Shown here: positions 30,871 to 40,546 of the stretch, piece after piece
Layout: every line of letters starts with the position of its first letter
Position numbering within the stretch: position 1 is the stretch's first letter
Source of the DNA: Klebsiella africana
Lineage (GTDB): Bacteria; Pseudomonadota; Gammaproteobacteria; Enterobacterales; Enterobacteriaceae
DNA length: 64,000 nucleotides
Direction of reading: 5' to 3'
Assembly (NCBI RefSeq): GCF_020526085.1
Contig: NZ_CP084874.1
Location: 930,001-994,000 of the forward strand
Translations under genes and position numbers: made by a program
Notes under the pieces: model-generated
Databases searched by the model: none
What the model was told of the DNA's origin: nothing
The model's input: only the letters and a program-made list of their open reading frames with translations

Positions 30871-30899
30871 ACTATAGGTATTTGCTGGTAGAACCTCAA
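30871..30899 (-). promoter_or_regulatory. gcvB promoter
   Basis: On the minus strand TTGAGG (30899-30894), a 17-base spacer and TATAGT (30876-30871), seven bases before the predicted GcvB 5' end. GcvA is expected to activate it from sites between here and gcvA. Confidence 0.8.
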
Positions 30900-30993
30900 C
30901 GGACAATTTATAATGGCTCAGATAAAAAAAACTAATAGGTTAACCATTGTTTCCTATTTGTTAAATTGAGTTAACATCTAAGCCAGAATAACC

Positions 30994-31911
30994 ATGTCGA
31001 AGCGATTACCACCTCTGAATGCATTACGTGTTTTTGATGCAGCCGCACGTCATCTCAGCTTCACTCGGGCAGCCGATGAGCTTTTTGTGACGCAGGCCGC
31101 AGTCAGCCATCAAATCAAGTCTCTCGAGGATTTTCTGGGCCTTAAGCTGTTCCGTCGACGCAATCGTTCGCTGCTGTTAACGGAAGAAGGGCAGAGCTAT
31201 TTTCAGGATATTAAAGAGATTTTTTCGCAACTGACGGAAGCAACGCGTAAACTGCAGGCGCGCAGCGCCAAAGGGGCATTAACGGTCAGTTTATTGCCAA
31301 GTTTCGCCATTCAGTGGCTGGTGCCAAGACTCACAAGCTTTAACTCAGCTTATCCGGGAATCGACGTCAGGATCCAGGCAGTAGACCGTCAGGAGGATAA
31401 GCTGGCGGACGATGTCGATGTGGCGATTTTTTACGGCCGCGGCAACTGGCCGGGCCTGCGTGTGGAAAAATTGTACGCCGAGTATCTGCTGCCGGTCTGT
31501 TCCCCGCTCTTGCTCACCGGCGACAAAGCATTGAAAACGCCTGCCGATCTGGCGCAACATACGCTGCTTCACGATGCGTCCCGCCGCGACTGGCAAACTT
31601 ATACCCGTCAGCTTGGTCTAAGCCATATTAATGTGCAGCAGGGGCCGATTTTCAGCCATAGCGCGATGGTGCTGCAGGCGGCCATTCACGGGCAGGGCGT
31701 GGCGCTGGCCAACAACGTCATGGCGCAGTCCGAAATTGAAGCCGGTCGCCTGGTGTGTCCGTTTAATGATGTTCTGGTCAGTAAGAATGCGTTTTACCTT
31801 GTTTGCCATGACAGTCAGGCAGAACTGGGTAAAATAGCCGCTTTCCGGCAGTGGATCCTGGCGAAAGCGGCAAGTGAACAAGAAAAATTCCGCTTTCGTT
31901 ATGAACAATAA
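30994..31911 (+). CDS. gcvA: GcvA LysR-type regulator of glycine cleavage
   Basis: 305 residues, same length as E. coli. N-terminal LysR helix-turn-helix (LNALRVFDAAARHLSFTRAA) and C-terminal substrate-binding fold. It activates gcvTHP and gcvB in response to glycine and represses itself. Divergent from gcvB. Confidence 0.97.
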   Translation: MSKRLPPLNALRVFDAAARHLSFTRAADELFVTQAAVSHQIKSLEDFLGLKLFRRRNRSLLLTEEGQSYFQDIKEIFSQLTEATRKLQARSAKGALTVSLLPSFAIQWLVPRLTSFNSAYPGIDVRIQAVDRQEDKLADDVDVAIFYGRGNWPGLRVEKLYAEYLLPVCSPLLLTGDKALKTPADLAQHTLLHDASRRDWQTYTRQLGLSHINVQQGPIFSHSAMVLQAAIHGQGVALANNVMAQSEIEAGRLVCPFNDVLVSKNAFYLVCHDSQAELGKIAAFRQWILAKAASEQEKFRFRYEQ

Positions 31912-31930
31912 TTACTTGTAGGGTAACAAC

Positions 31931-32326
31931 ATGACCAGCCGTTTTATGCTGATATTCGCCGCAATTAGCGGCTTTATCTTTGTGGCTCTGGGCGCTTTTG
32001 GCGCGCATGTATTAAGTCAATCGCTCGGCGCGGCGGAGATGGCCTGGATCCATACCGGCCTGGAGTATCAGGCCTTCCATACCCTGGCGATTTTTGGTCT
32101 GGCGGTGGCGATGCAGCGTCGGATCAGTATCTGGTTCTACTGGAGCAGCGTATTTCTGGCGTTAGGGACCGTGCTGTTCAGCGGCAGCCTCTATTGTCTG
32201 GCGCTCTCTCATTTACGTCTGTGGGCGTTCGTGACCCCGGTGGGCGGCGTAAGCTTCCTCGCCGGTTGGGTTTTAATGTTAATTGGTGCAATTCGTCTGA
32301 AACGTAAGGGCGTTGTTCATGAATAA
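31931..32326 (+). CDS. ygdD: YgdD inner-membrane protein (DUF423)
   Basis: 131 residues with four predicted membrane helices and the DUF423 pattern [11 protein letters not shown] and [12 protein letters not shown]. No biochemical function known. Downstream of gcvA and overlapping rlmM by eight bases. Confidence 0.93.
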   Translation: MTSRFMLIFAAISGFIFVALGAFGAHVLSQSLGAAEMAWIHTGLEYQAFHTLAIFGLAVAMQRRISIWFYWSSVFLALGTVLFSGSLYCLALSHLRLWAFVTPVGGVSFLAGWVLMLIGAIRLKRKGVVHE

Positions 32327-33419
32327 GGTTGTCCTCTATTGTCGCCCTGGGTTTGAGAAAGAGTGCGCAGCAGAAATTACCGATAAGGCAGCCCGCCTTG
32401 AGGTGTTTGGTTTTGCCCGGGTCAAAGAAGACTCTGGCTATGTAATTTTTGAAGGTTATCAGCAGGACGATGGCGAGAAGCTGGTGCGCGATCTGCCGTT
32501 CAGCTCGCTGATTTTCGCCCGTCAGATGTTTGTGGTCGGCGAATTGCTGCGCGACCTGCCGCCGGAGGATCGCATCACACCGATCGTCGGCATGCTGCAG
32601 GGTGTAGTGGAGAAGGGTGGCGAGCTGCGTGTGGAAGTGGCGGATACCAACGAAAGCAAAGAGCTGATGAAGTTCTGCCGCAAGTTTACGGTGCCGTTAC
32701 GCGCGGCGCTGCGCGAGGCGGGCGTGCTGACCAACTATGAAACGTCAAAGCGACCGGTGGTGCATGTGTTCTTTATCGCACCCGGCTGCTGCTATACCGG
32801 CTACTCATACAGCAACAATAACTCACCGTTCTATATGGGCATTCCGCGGCTGAAGTTTCCGTCCGACGCCCCGAGCCGTTCCACCCTTAAGCTGGAAGAG
32901 GCATTCCACGTCTTTATTCCGGCGGACGAGTGGGACGAGCGCCTGGCGAACGGCATGTATGCCGTCGATCTCGGCGCCTGCCCGGGCGGCTGGACCTATC
33001 AGCTGGTGAAGCGCAACATGTGGGTCTCTTCGGTCGATAACGGCCCGATGGCCCAGAGCCTGATGGATACCGGCCAGGTGACCTGGCTGCGCGAAGACGG
33101 TTTCCGCTATCGTCCGAACCGCAACAACATCTCGTGGATGGTCTGCGATATGGTGGAGAAACCGGCGAAGGTGGCGGCGCTGATGGCGCAGTGGCTGGTC
33201 AACGGCTGGTGCCGGGAGACCATCTTCAACCTCAAGCTGCCGATGAAAAAGCGCTATGAAGAGGTGTCGCAGAATCTGGCCTATATTCAGGCCCAGCTGG
33301 ACGAGCACGGCGTTAACGCCCAGATCCAGGCGCGTCAGCTGTATCACGATCGTGAAGAAGTGACCGTTCACGTGCGCCGTCTGTGGGCCGCCGTCGGCGG
33401 ACGTCGCGACGAGCGTTAA
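32319..33419 (+). CDS. rlmM: RlmM 23S rRNA C2498 2'-O-methyltransferase
   Basis: 366 residues from ATG at 32319 ([20 protein letters not shown]). THUMP-type N-terminal domain and a RrmJ-like methyltransferase domain with [18 protein letters not shown]. It methylates the ribose of C2498 in 23S rRNA. Start lies inside ygdD. Confidence 0.97.
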   Translation: MNKVVLYCRPGFEKECAAEITDKAARLEVFGFARVKEDSGYVIFEGYQQDDGEKLVRDLPFSSLIFARQMFVVGELLRDLPPEDRITPIVGMLQGVVEKGGELRVEVADTNESKELMKFCRKFTVPLRAALREAGVLTNYETSKRPVVHVFFIAPGCCYTGYSYSNNNSPFYMGIPRLKFPSDAPSRSTLKLEEAFHVFIPADEWDERLANGMYAVDLGACPGGWTYQLVKRNMWVSSVDNGPMAQSLMDTGQVTWLREDGFRYRPNRNNISWMVCDMVEKPAKVAALMAQWLVNGWCRETIFNLKLPMKKRYEEVSQNLAYIQAQLDEHGVNAQIQARQLYHDREEVTVHVRRLWAAVGGRRDER

Positions 33420-33431
33420 TCCTTCCCCCTC

Positions 33432-33466
33432 AGGCCGGAGATGCGTGCGCGTCCTCCGGCCTTCCC
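33432..33466. terminator. Convergent terminator between rlmM and fucR
   Basis: AGGCCGGAG / CTCCGGCCT stem of 9 bp with a 13-base loop in the 48-base gap between convergent genes. The flanking T-runs are weak, so it is a likely but not textbook bidirectional terminator. Confidence 0.55.
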
Positions 33467-33467
33467 C

Positions 33468-34178
33468 TTAAGGCTGCGGCGCATCCGACACAATATGCGT
33501 CACGTCATCCAGATGACCAATCCTCGCCTCGCCGGAGCGGTTGAACTTGCTTTTGTCGATCAGCAGCAGCGACTGCGCCGCCCGCTTAAGCAGGATTGAT
33601 TTGAAGTCGGCATTGAACGCATTGGAGTCCCACAGCGCGCCCTGCGGGTCGATGCCTTCGCAGGAAAAAATAAACAGATCGATCTCCAGCGATTTCAGCT
33701 GGGAAATCAGCGCCGGGTTAACGTAGCAGCCATATTTCCGCTGCAGAGTACCGCCGGAGCAGGTGAGTGTGATTTGGTCGCGTTTGGCCAGCTCCTGGCA
33801 GATGGGCTGACTGTTGGTAAAGACGTGCAGCGGGCGGTCCGGCAGCTGGCGGGCGAGATACCAGCAGGTGGAGCTGGCATCGAGGGCGATCACCATCCCT
33901 TCGTCAATCCAGGCCAGCGCTTCGCGGGCGATGTCGGCTTTATGCGCGTAATGGCTTTTCAGGCGCATGTGGAAAGGATCGCCGCTGTCCTGGCTGCGCT
34001 GGTGGATCACTTTGGCCCGGCCGTGGTTGCGCAGCACTTTGCCCTGCGCCTGCAGCTCGCTCAGATCGCGGCGAATAGTTTCCCTGCTGACGTTGAGCTG
34101 TTTTGACAACGTTTCGGTGGTCAGGCTGCTGTGGGTGATCAGGAGATCGACGATTGCCTGCTGGCGGGCTGCTTTCAT
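33468..34178 (-). CDS. fucR: FucR L-fucose operon activator (DeoR family)
   Basis: 236 residues. The N-terminal DeoR helix-turn-helix is ARQQAIVDLLITHSSLTTE with VSRETIRRDLSEL as recognition helix, followed by a sugar-isomerase-like effector domain with ALDASSTCWYLA. It senses L-fuculose-1-phosphate and activates fucPIKUR and fucAO. Last gene of the minus-strand operon. Confidence 0.95.
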   Translation of the reverse strand: MKAARQQAIVDLLITHSSLTTETLSKQLNVSRETIRRDLSELQAQGKVLRNHGRAKVIHQRSQDSGDPFHMRLKSHYAHKADIAREALAWIDEGMVIALDASSTCWYLARQLPDRPLHVFTNSQPICQELAKRDQITLTCSGGTLQRKYGCYVNPALISQLKSLEIDLFIFSCEGIDPQGALWDSNAFNADFKSILLKRAAQSLLLIDKSKFNRSGEARIGHLDDVTHIVSDAPQP

Positions 34179-34201
34179 TTATTCTCATCCCATCATTGCT
34201 T

Positions 34202-34226
34202 GAGCGTCTGCATCAGGCAGACGCTC
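34202..34226 (-). terminator. Intercistronic hairpin between fucU and fucR
   Basis: Perfect GAGCGTCTG / CAGACGCTC stem of 9 bp with a 7-base loop in the 58-base gap. No T-run follows, so it may stabilise or process the mRNA rather than terminate it. Confidence 0.5.
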
Positions 34227-34236
34227 CGGCATGAGA

Positions 34237-34659
34237 TTACGGTGTGACTCCTTTTTTTAAAAGGATATTTCCGTACTTAGCGCACTCTCCTGTGATAACG
34301 ATCGCAAAGGCTTTTTGCGCCCGGTCGTAGAAGGCAAAGCGGTCAATCCGCACGATATCCGGGCAGGGGGCCTGCGCCGAGAGCGCCTGCCGATAGCGCT
34401 GTTCCACCGTCGGGTCGAGCGCATCGCCTTCGACGGCGGCCATCATCACCAGCGGCGGCGCATAGCTGTCTAATTCGAACAGCGGGATAATTGCCTGCAG
34501 CAGATCGCTGACTCGCAGGCCATCGGCGCGGATCACCTGCGGACCCATGCTGTGCGCCGGGAAGTGGGCATCGGAAAAAATGATTTCATCCCCATGGCCC
34601 ATTTCAGCCAGCACTTTCAGCAGTTCCGGCGATATCAGCGGGGAAATGGTTTTGAGCAT
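34237..34659 (-). CDS. fucU: FucU L-fucose mutarotase
   Basis: 140 residues, RbsD/FucU family. Begins [26 protein letters not shown] with the catalytic His (HGDE). It interconverts fucose anomers. One base after the fucK stop. Confidence 0.96.
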   Translation of the reverse strand: MLKTISPLISPELLKVLAEMGHGDEIIFSDAHFPAHSMGPQVIRADGLRVSDLLQAIIPLFELDSYAPPLVMMAAVEGDALDPTVEQRYRQALSAQAPCPDIVRIDRFAFYDRAQKAFAIVITGECAKYGNILLKKGVTP

Positions 34660-34660
34660 C

Positions 34661-36079
34661 TCAGGCTTCCTCTATCAGTTCAGGTTCAGTTTGCGGCCAG
34701 AAATAGCGGTAGCGGTACGCGACCTGCGCTCTGGCCTCTTCCGGAGAAGAGAACTCGCCCACGCCATACCAGCCAAACATCGCCGCGCCGGCCACGGTGG
34801 TTTCGGCATCATCAAGGACTTTGATCGGTATCCCGAGTCGGTTGGCTTTGATCTGGTTCCATAGCGCGTTGCGGCTGCCGCCGCCGACCAGCAGCAGCTC
34901 TTTCGCCCTGAAGCCGCCGATTTTTTCCAGGGTTTGCAGATGCTGCGCCAGCTGGCCGCTTAACCCCTCCAGCGCGGCGCGGTAAAAATGGCCGCGGGTG
35001 GTGTTGAGCGTGACACCCTGCCAGCCGGCGTGCTGGCTGGCGAGCAGGTCACACTGCATCCTGACGCCCTGGGCGCCGGACGGGATCGCCTGCGCTTCGT
35101 CAATCAGTGTCTGCCATGGGGTATCAGCGCTATACAGTAGTTTGCGCACCCACTCGAGCACGCCGGAGGCCAGCCACTGCATCCCCGGGTTATAGCGGCC
35201 CGGCTGGCTGTCCAGCTCGCAGGTGGAGCCGTTATAGTCACAGAGCAGCGAGGTGTCGACCTGCGCGCTGCGCACCATCAGGATCTCCCAGGTCCCGGAG
35301 GAGAGCACCGGCTCATCCTGCCTGGCGCCGGCGCCAAACAGGGCGAACTGGGTGTCATGCCCGGCCGAGATAACCGGGATCCCGACGGGAAGGCCCAGCA
35401 GCGCAGCGGCATCCGGCAGCAGGGCGCCGATGGGCTGGCCTGCTTCAACCAGCCGCGGGAACAGGCGGCGCGGTAGGCCGGTCGCCTGCAGGATTGGCGC
35501 GCTGAAATCGCGCTGCCGGAGATCGAGCATCTGGCTGGTGCCTGCCATGGTGAGGTCGGTGGTGAACTCCCCGGTCAGCCGATGGTTGATCAGCGATGAA
35601 ATAAACAGCCAGGCATGGGCCTGCGCCAGCAGCTGCGGGTGGTTCTCTTTCAGCCACACCAGCTTATACAGGGTGTTGAATGCAAACGCGCCGACGCCGG
35701 CAATCTGCTGCAGCTGGCGCGCGGGCATATACTGGCTGATATTCTCCATCACCGCCGCGGTGCGCGGGCATTTCCAGCTGATGATCGGATACAGCAGGGC
35801 ACCCTGCTCATCCACCAGCGCGCCATCGACGCCAAAGGTCGTGACGGTAATGCCGCGCACCGTGCAGGAGGCCAGCTGGTCATGGATCTGCCGACAGCAG
35901 TCGGCAAAGCGCTGCATAATGGCCTCCAGCGACCACTGGTGCCAGTCGCTTTTTTCCGCCGCGATGTCGCTGGCGTTAGCCGTTGCGGCGCGGGCGATAA
36001 TTTTCCCTTGTCGATCCACGGCCATCGCCCGCACGTTCGTGGCGCCGCAGTCGAGGACCAGGATAACGTCTTGCTTCAT
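34661..36079 (-). CDS. fucK: FucK L-fuculokinase
   Basis: 472 residues, FGGY carbohydrate kinase family, with N-terminal [17 protein letters not shown] and C-terminal [18 protein letters not shown]-binding segments. It phosphorylates L-fuculose at C-1, making the FucA substrate and FucR effector. Confidence 0.96.
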   Translation of the reverse strand: MKQDVILVLDCGATNVRAMAVDRQGKIIARAATANASDIAAEKSDWHQWSLEAIMQRFADCCRQIHDQLASCTVRGITVTTFGVDGALVDEQGALLYPIISWKCPRTAAVMENISQYMPARQLQQIAGVGAFAFNTLYKLVWLKENHPQLLAQAHAWLFISSLINHRLTGEFTTDLTMAGTSQMLDLRQRDFSAPILQATGLPRRLFPRLVEAGQPIGALLPDAAALLGLPVGIPVISAGHDTQFALFGAGARQDEPVLSSGTWEILMVRSAQVDTSLLCDYNGSTCELDSQPGRYNPGMQWLASGVLEWVRKLLYSADTPWQTLIDEAQAIPSGAQGVRMQCDLLASQHAGWQGVTLNTTRGHFYRAALEGLSGQLAQHLQTLEKIGGFRAKELLLVGGGSRNALWNQIKANRLGIPIKVLDDAETTVAGAAMFGWYGVGEFSSPEEARAQVAYRYRYFWPQTEPELIEEA

Positions 36080-36100
36080 AGTGACTCCCGAAACAACATT

Positions 36101-36174
36101 GCCGGATGGCGCAGCGCTTATCCGGCCTACAGACCGCGCGCGTCTGTAGGCAAGGTAAGCCTGCGCCTCCGGGC
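36101..36174. repeat. REP pair (BIME) between fucI and fucK
   Basis: Two inverted REP-like units, GCCGGATGGCGCAGCGC... (36101-36133) and its partner TCTGTAGGCAAGG...CTCCGGGC (36143-36174), separated by nine bases. It lies inside the operon between fucI and fucK and probably sets differential mRNA stability. Confidence 0.8.
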
Positions 36175-36186
36175 GAAACCAACCTG

Positions 36187-37962
36187 TTAATGCTTATACA
36201 GCGGCCCGTAGTTCTGGCAGGCGCGGTAGTCCTGGCCCTCGATATCCATGCCGTGCGCGGCCCAGGCGGAAGGGCGGTAGATTTTCGCCTCTTCCACGTT
36301 GTGCATGCAGACCGGAATGCGCAGCATGGCGGCGAGGGTAATGAAATCTGCGCCAACGTGGCCGATGGTCAGCACGCCGTGGTTGGCGCCCCAGTTGGCC
36401 ATCACCGAGTACACATCGCTGAACGGGCCCTTGCCGGTCAGGCGTGGGGCAAACCAGGTGGTGGGCCAGGTGGAGTTAGTGCGGGCGTCGAGCTGGTCGT
36501 GCATCGCTTTGGGCAGCGCCACGCTCCAGCCTTCGGCAATTTGCAGCACCGGCCCCAGACCTTTGATGATGTTCACCCGGGTCATGGTGAACGGCACGCC
36601 GCCTTCGGTCAGGAAGCGGGAAGAGAAGCCGCCGCCGCGGAAGTATTCGTGGATCGCCGGGCACCATTCGGTCGCCGCGAGGCAGGCATCCGCCTCGTTC
36701 TGTTCAATCTCCCAGTGAGGTTTCATCGTCGGGTTGCCCTGCGCGTCGCGCTGCTGGCAGGAACCGTCCAGCGCCGCAGAGCCGGAGTTAATCAGGTGAA
36801 TGATGCCGTGCTCCGCCCGCCCGGTGAGCGGCTGCCCGGTGACCCGTTCAACGGCATCCGGCGACCAATAGGTGCGGACGTCGGCAAACACCTGGGCGGT
36901 GCCGGTGAGCTGGTGGCCCATCAGCATGGCCACGCCGTTGAGGCTGTCGTTTTCGGTAGCGACGACAAACGGTTCGCGCACCCCGTTCCAGTCAAAAGAG
37001 CTGTTGAGCAGCGCTTCGGCGGTATCACCATTGGGGTATTGATCGGTCCAGTGGCGCTGACCCTGGAAACCGGCGGCGATAGCGTTGTAGCCCAGCGACT
37101 CCTCCACCAGTCCTTTTTCCGCCAGCTTCGGGTTGCCTTGCATCATGTCGCGGATGCACATCGCCATCAGCAGGCTCTCTTTCAGCACCGCGCGGCTCTG
37201 CGTTTCATTGCGCTTATACTGCTCAGCGTTCTGATCTTCGCCGTAGCGGAAGTGTGTATCCGCCCACGCCAGCGCCATCTCCAGCTCAGTTTCATCATAG
37301 ATTTTTTGATCAATTCGCCGGCGCAGCTCCGTCATGTCGACAGCCTGAACCTTCATGCCGAGCCAGGATTCAAAGAAATTGTGGTCGACGATGGAGCCGG
37401 CGATGCCCATTGAGACGCCGCCCAGCGACAGATAGCTTTTCCCTTTCATACTGGCGACAGCCAGGCCGGCGCGCGCGAAGCGCAGCAGTTTTTCTTCGAC
37501 ATCCGCCGGGATCGAGGTGTCATCGGCATCCTGCACGTCATGTCCGTAGATGGAGAACGCCGGGATCCCTTTCTGGCTATGGGCCGCCAGCGCCGCGGCC
37601 AGGTAGACCGCCCCCGGACGCTCGGTGCCGTTAAAGCCCCAGATGGCCTTCGGGCGCAGCGGATCCATGTCGATGGTTTCGCTGCCGTAGCACCAGCAGG
37701 GGGTGACGGTGATGGTGACGCCGACGTTCTGGCTGCTGAATTTCTCTTCACAGGCGGCCGACTCGGCCATGCCGGCGATGCAGGTATCGGCAATCACGCA
37801 CTCCACCCGGGCGCCGCAGGCGTGGCGCAGTTTCTCGCTAATAAGCGCGGCGGTGGCTTTCGCCATGTTCATGGTTTGCGCTTCCAGCGACTCGCGGACC
37901 CCCATGCGACGACCATCGATTACCGGGCGGATACCGATCTTCGGTAAGCTGATTTTTTTCAT
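36187..37962 (-). CDS. fucI: FucI L-fucose isomerase
   Basis: 591 residues, the E. coli length. Begins [20 protein letters not shown]. Mn2+-dependent isomerase converting L-fucose to L-fuculose; metal ligands are expected in the conserved [14 protein letters not shown] and HYWSP-type regions. Second gene after fucP. Confidence 0.97.
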   Translation of the reverse strand: MKKISLPKIGIRPVIDGRRMGVRESLEAQTMNMAKATAALISEKLRHACGARVECVIADTCIAGMAESAACEEKFSSQNVGVTITVTPCWCYGSETIDMDPLRPKAIWGFNGTERPGAVYLAAALAAHSQKGIPAFSIYGHDVQDADDTSIPADVEEKLLRFARAGLAVASMKGKSYLSLGGVSMGIAGSIVDHNFFESWLGMKVQAVDMTELRRRIDQKIYDETELEMALAWADTHFRYGEDQNAEQYKRNETQSRAVLKESLLMAMCIRDMMQGNPKLAEKGLVEESLGYNAIAAGFQGQRHWTDQYPNGDTAEALLNSSFDWNGVREPFVVATENDSLNGVAMLMGHQLTGTAQVFADVRTYWSPDAVERVTGQPLTGRAEHGIIHLINSGSAALDGSCQQRDAQGNPTMKPHWEIEQNEADACLAATEWCPAIHEYFRGGGFSSRFLTEGGVPFTMTRVNIIKGLGPVLQIAEGWSVALPKAMHDQLDARTNSTWPTTWFAPRLTGKGPFSDVYSVMANWGANHGVLTIGHVGADFITLAAMLRIPVCMHNVEEAKIYRPSAWAAHGMDIEGQDYRACQNYGPLYKH

Positions 37963-37994
37963 TACAGATCCCTCAGGTTATGCGGATAACAGGT

Positions 37995-39305
37995 TTAGTT
38001 CGTCGCCGCTTGTGAACGGAAACGGGCAAAAATAAAGATGATGGCGAAGCACAGCGCCGGGACCAGTTCGGCGGTCGGGATATTGCCGGCGGCGTCGCTG
38101 ACAAAGCCCATCACCGGGGTAACGATCCCGCCGCCGATAATGGTCATGACGATAAATGACGAACCATATTTGGTGTCCTGGCCCAGATGCTTAATCCCCA
38201 GCGAGAAGATGGTGGGGTACTGAATGGACATAAAGGCGCTGCACAGGGTCAGGGCCAGCAGACCGACGTGGCCGCCGCTGAAGGCGGAGAGCAAGCAGAG
38301 CAGCATGGCGATAAACGCATAGATAGCGAGCACGTTATGCGGCGCGAAGCGGCGGATAAGCCAGGTGCCGGTAAAACGGCCAATAAAGAAGCAGACCATA
38401 GTGGCGGTCAGGTAGTTGGCGGCGAAACCGGCCGTCATGCCCGGGATCTCTTCGATAGCGTAGCGGATCAGGTAGCTCCAGCAGGCGGTTTGCGCGCCGA
38501 CGTAGCAGAACTGGGCCAGTACCGCCCAGCGCCAGTGGCGGATGCGCATCAGGCGCGTCAGCGAGGCGAAAAAAGTGCTCTGCGCGCTGTCGCTGTGGTC
38601 ATCGCTTTGCAGGGAGGGGAAGCGGGTGCAGACGATCAGCAGGGCGACCAGCAGGACGATAGCCACGATAATCATATAGGGGGTTTGTACCGACAGGACC
38701 AGACTGTGTTTCCAGGCGCTGAGCTGTTCCGGCGTCATTTTATCCAGCACCTCCTGCGGCTGATGCGGGACGTTAGACAAAATAAGACTCTGGCCAAATA
38801 CCACGGCAATAATGGCGCCGAATGAGTTAAAGGTCTGGGCCAGATTAAGGCGGAAGTGACCGCCGCTTTCCGGACCGAGGACGGTGACAAACGGGTTGGC
38901 CGCGGTTTCGAGACAGCCAAGTCCGGCGGCAATAATAAATAATCCAATGAGAAATAAGGTGTAATTCATCACTTCGGCGGCAGGCCAGAACAGCGCGGCG
39001 CCGCAGGCATATAAAAACAGCCCCGTAAGAATGCCGGCTTTATAGCTGAACTTTTTCATCAACATTCCGGCGGGGATGGGAATAATAAAATAGCCAAAGT
39101 AAAAGGCCGATTGAATTAATCCGGCCTGGAAATTAGTCAGGGTAAAGGCCTGTTGAAATTGCGGTAATAAAATATCATTCAGATTATTAGCCACGGCCCA
39201 CAGAAAAAAGAGGGAGCACAGCAGAGCGAAAGGAATAATGTAGCTCTTACTCTGCCCGCTCTCCATGGCACGGTAACTTTGCGTTGGTATCGTTGTGTTT
39301 CCCAT
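37995..39305 (-). CDS. fucP: FucP L-fucose:H+ symporter
   Basis: 436 residues, major facilitator superfamily with twelve membrane segments. It has the FucP-type SLFFLWAVANNLNDILLPQFQQ motif in helix 1. First gene of fucPIKUR. Confidence 0.97.
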   Translation of the reverse strand: MGNTTIPTQSYRAMESGQSKSYIIPFALLCSLFFLWAVANNLNDILLPQFQQAFTLTNFQAGLIQSAFYFGYFIIPIPAGMLMKKFSYKAGILTGLFLYACGAALFWPAAEVMNYTLFLIGLFIIAAGLGCLETAANPFVTVLGPESGGHFRLNLAQTFNSFGAIIAVVFGQSLILSNVPHQPQEVLDKMTPEQLSAWKHSLVLSVQTPYMIIVAIVLLVALLIVCTRFPSLQSDDHSDSAQSTFFASLTRLMRIRHWRWAVLAQFCYVGAQTACWSYLIRYAIEEIPGMTAGFAANYLTATMVCFFIGRFTGTWLIRRFAPHNVLAIYAFIAMLLCLLSAFSGGHVGLLALTLCSAFMSIQYPTIFSLGIKHLGQDTKYGSSFIVMTIIGGGIVTPVMGFVSDAAGNIPTAELVPALCFAIIFIFARFRSQAATN

Positions 39306-39507
39306 AGCGTCCTCATCAGTTCAGAAGCATTTACAACAGCATTCAGGGCGCAGTCTGGTGCTGCAGCAGACCGCAAAATTAAGTGAGCTCAGGTGACGCG
39401 CCGGTGAGTGAAATGAAAGTCACGGCGGAACTCATGGCTTCATTTTCAAATAAAAACCGCCTGTTAATATGATGATGGTCACACTTAACGTACTGTGGGT
39501 CATTTTA

Positions 39508-39523
39508 TGTGATAATTGTCACT
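39508..39523. promoter_or_regulatory. CRP-like site in the fuc control region
   Basis: TGTGA-TAATTG-TCACT, nine of ten matches to the CRP consensus TGTGA-N6-TCACA. CRP-cAMP dependence of fucose genes is established in E. coli. Confidence 0.75.
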
Positions 39524-39632
39524 TTAATTTTTCAAAAACGCTGACCGTTTGAGAAAATAAATTCACAAAACCACAACGCTAATGACCGAATGAATATATA
39601 TTGTGGAAAACGGGCAAATGTTACAAAGAAAT

Positions 39633-39674
39633 AAAATGCCCGCTTGATGAAATATTATTAAGAACGGGCATTTT
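39633..39674 (+). repeat. Inverted repeat in the fucA leader
   Basis: Perfect 10-bp repeat AAAATGCCCG / CGGGCATTTT with a 22-base loop, ending in TTTT, about 200 bases upstream of fucA. It could be a terminator or attenuator for an upstream transcript, or a protein-binding site. Confidence 0.55.
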
Positions 39675-39871
39675 AATCACTCTCTTAATGGGCATGGTTT
39701 CTTTATTCATGGCGGAATAATTGACGCGGCTCACAAAATATAATCATGAAAATTCCCCTTTGAGTATTCAGGTTGATGATGAAGACCATTATTCACCCTA
39801 TCCCACGGTAGCCGACGATATTTCTGTTGCCCTGCCGTTGATGGATGATGAGTCACCAAAAGAGGAACGCA

Positions 39872-40519
39872 ATGGAAAGAAACAGACTGGCCCGGCAGAT
39901 TATCGATACCTGCCTGGAAATGACCCGCCTGGGGTTAAATCAGGGAACCGCCGGCAATGTCAGCGTGCGCTATCAGGGAGGAATGCTGATCACCCCCACC
40001 GGCATCCCGTATGAAAAACTGACGGAAGACAAGATCGTCTTTATCGATGCCGACGGCCAGCATGAGCAGGGAAAACTGCCCTCCAGCGAATGGCGTTTTC
40101 ATCAGGCGGCCTACCAGACGCGACCCGATGCCCAGGCGGTGGTCCACAATCACGCTGTCCATTGTACGGCGGTGTCGATCCTCAACCGGCCCATCCCGGC
40201 CATCCACTATATGATCGCCGCGGCTGGCGGGAATTCGATCCCCTGCGCGCCCTATGCCACCTTCGGCACCCGCGAACTGTCTGAGCATGTCGCGGTGGCG
40301 CTGAAGCACCGCAAAGCCACGCTGCTACAGCATCACGGCCTGATCGCCTGCGAGGCCAGCCTGGAGAAAGCGCTCTGGCTGGCGCACGAAGTGGAAGTCC
40401 TGGCCCAGCTCTATCTCAGTACGCTGGCGATTACCGACCCGGTCCCGGTGCTGGATGACGAGGCGATCGCCATCGTGCTGGAGAAGTTCAAAACCTACGG
40501 ATTACGCATTGAAGAGTGA
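39872..40519 (+). CDS. fucA: FucA L-fuculose-1-phosphate aldolase
   Basis: 215 residues from ATG at 39872 (MERNRLARQIIDTCLEMTRL), after GAGGAACGC; a start nine codons upstream is not conserved. Class II Zn aldolase with VVHNHAVHCTAV and the catalytic Glu in LPSSEWRFH. It splits fuculose-1-phosphate to DHAP and L-lactaldehyde. Confidence 0.97.
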   Translation: MERNRLARQIIDTCLEMTRLGLNQGTAGNVSVRYQGGMLITPTGIPYEKLTEDKIVFIDADGQHEQGKLPSSEWRFHQAAYQTRPDAQAVVHNHAVHCTAVSILNRPIPAIHYMIAAAGGNSIPCAPYATFGTRELSEHVAVALKHRKATLLQHHGLIACEASLEKALWLAHEVEVLAQLYLSTLAITDPVPVLDDEAIAIVLEKFKTYGLRIEE

Positions 40520-40546
40520 TGCCGCAACGCTAACAGGAGAGACGCG

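Larger units (their letters stand above)
39306..39871. promoter_or_regulatory. Divergent fucP / fucA control region
   Basis: 566 bases between the two fucose operons. It holds a good CRP site (39508-39523), a partial GGTCACA half-site near 39477, an AAAATGCCCG inverted repeat (39633-39674) and AT-rich flanks. FucR sites are expected but I cannot place them. No convincing gene. Confidence 0.7.

Noticed and set aside
39405..39430. Second CRP site (GTGA...GTCAC) near fucP
   Set aside because: The half-sites are not separated by six bases, so it does not fit the CRP consensus.
39721..40014. 97-codon frame starting with TTG upstream of and overlapping fucA
   Set aside because: Runs into fucA in another frame, non-ATG start, no ribosome-binding site and no family; a leader peptide cannot be excluded but is unsupported.
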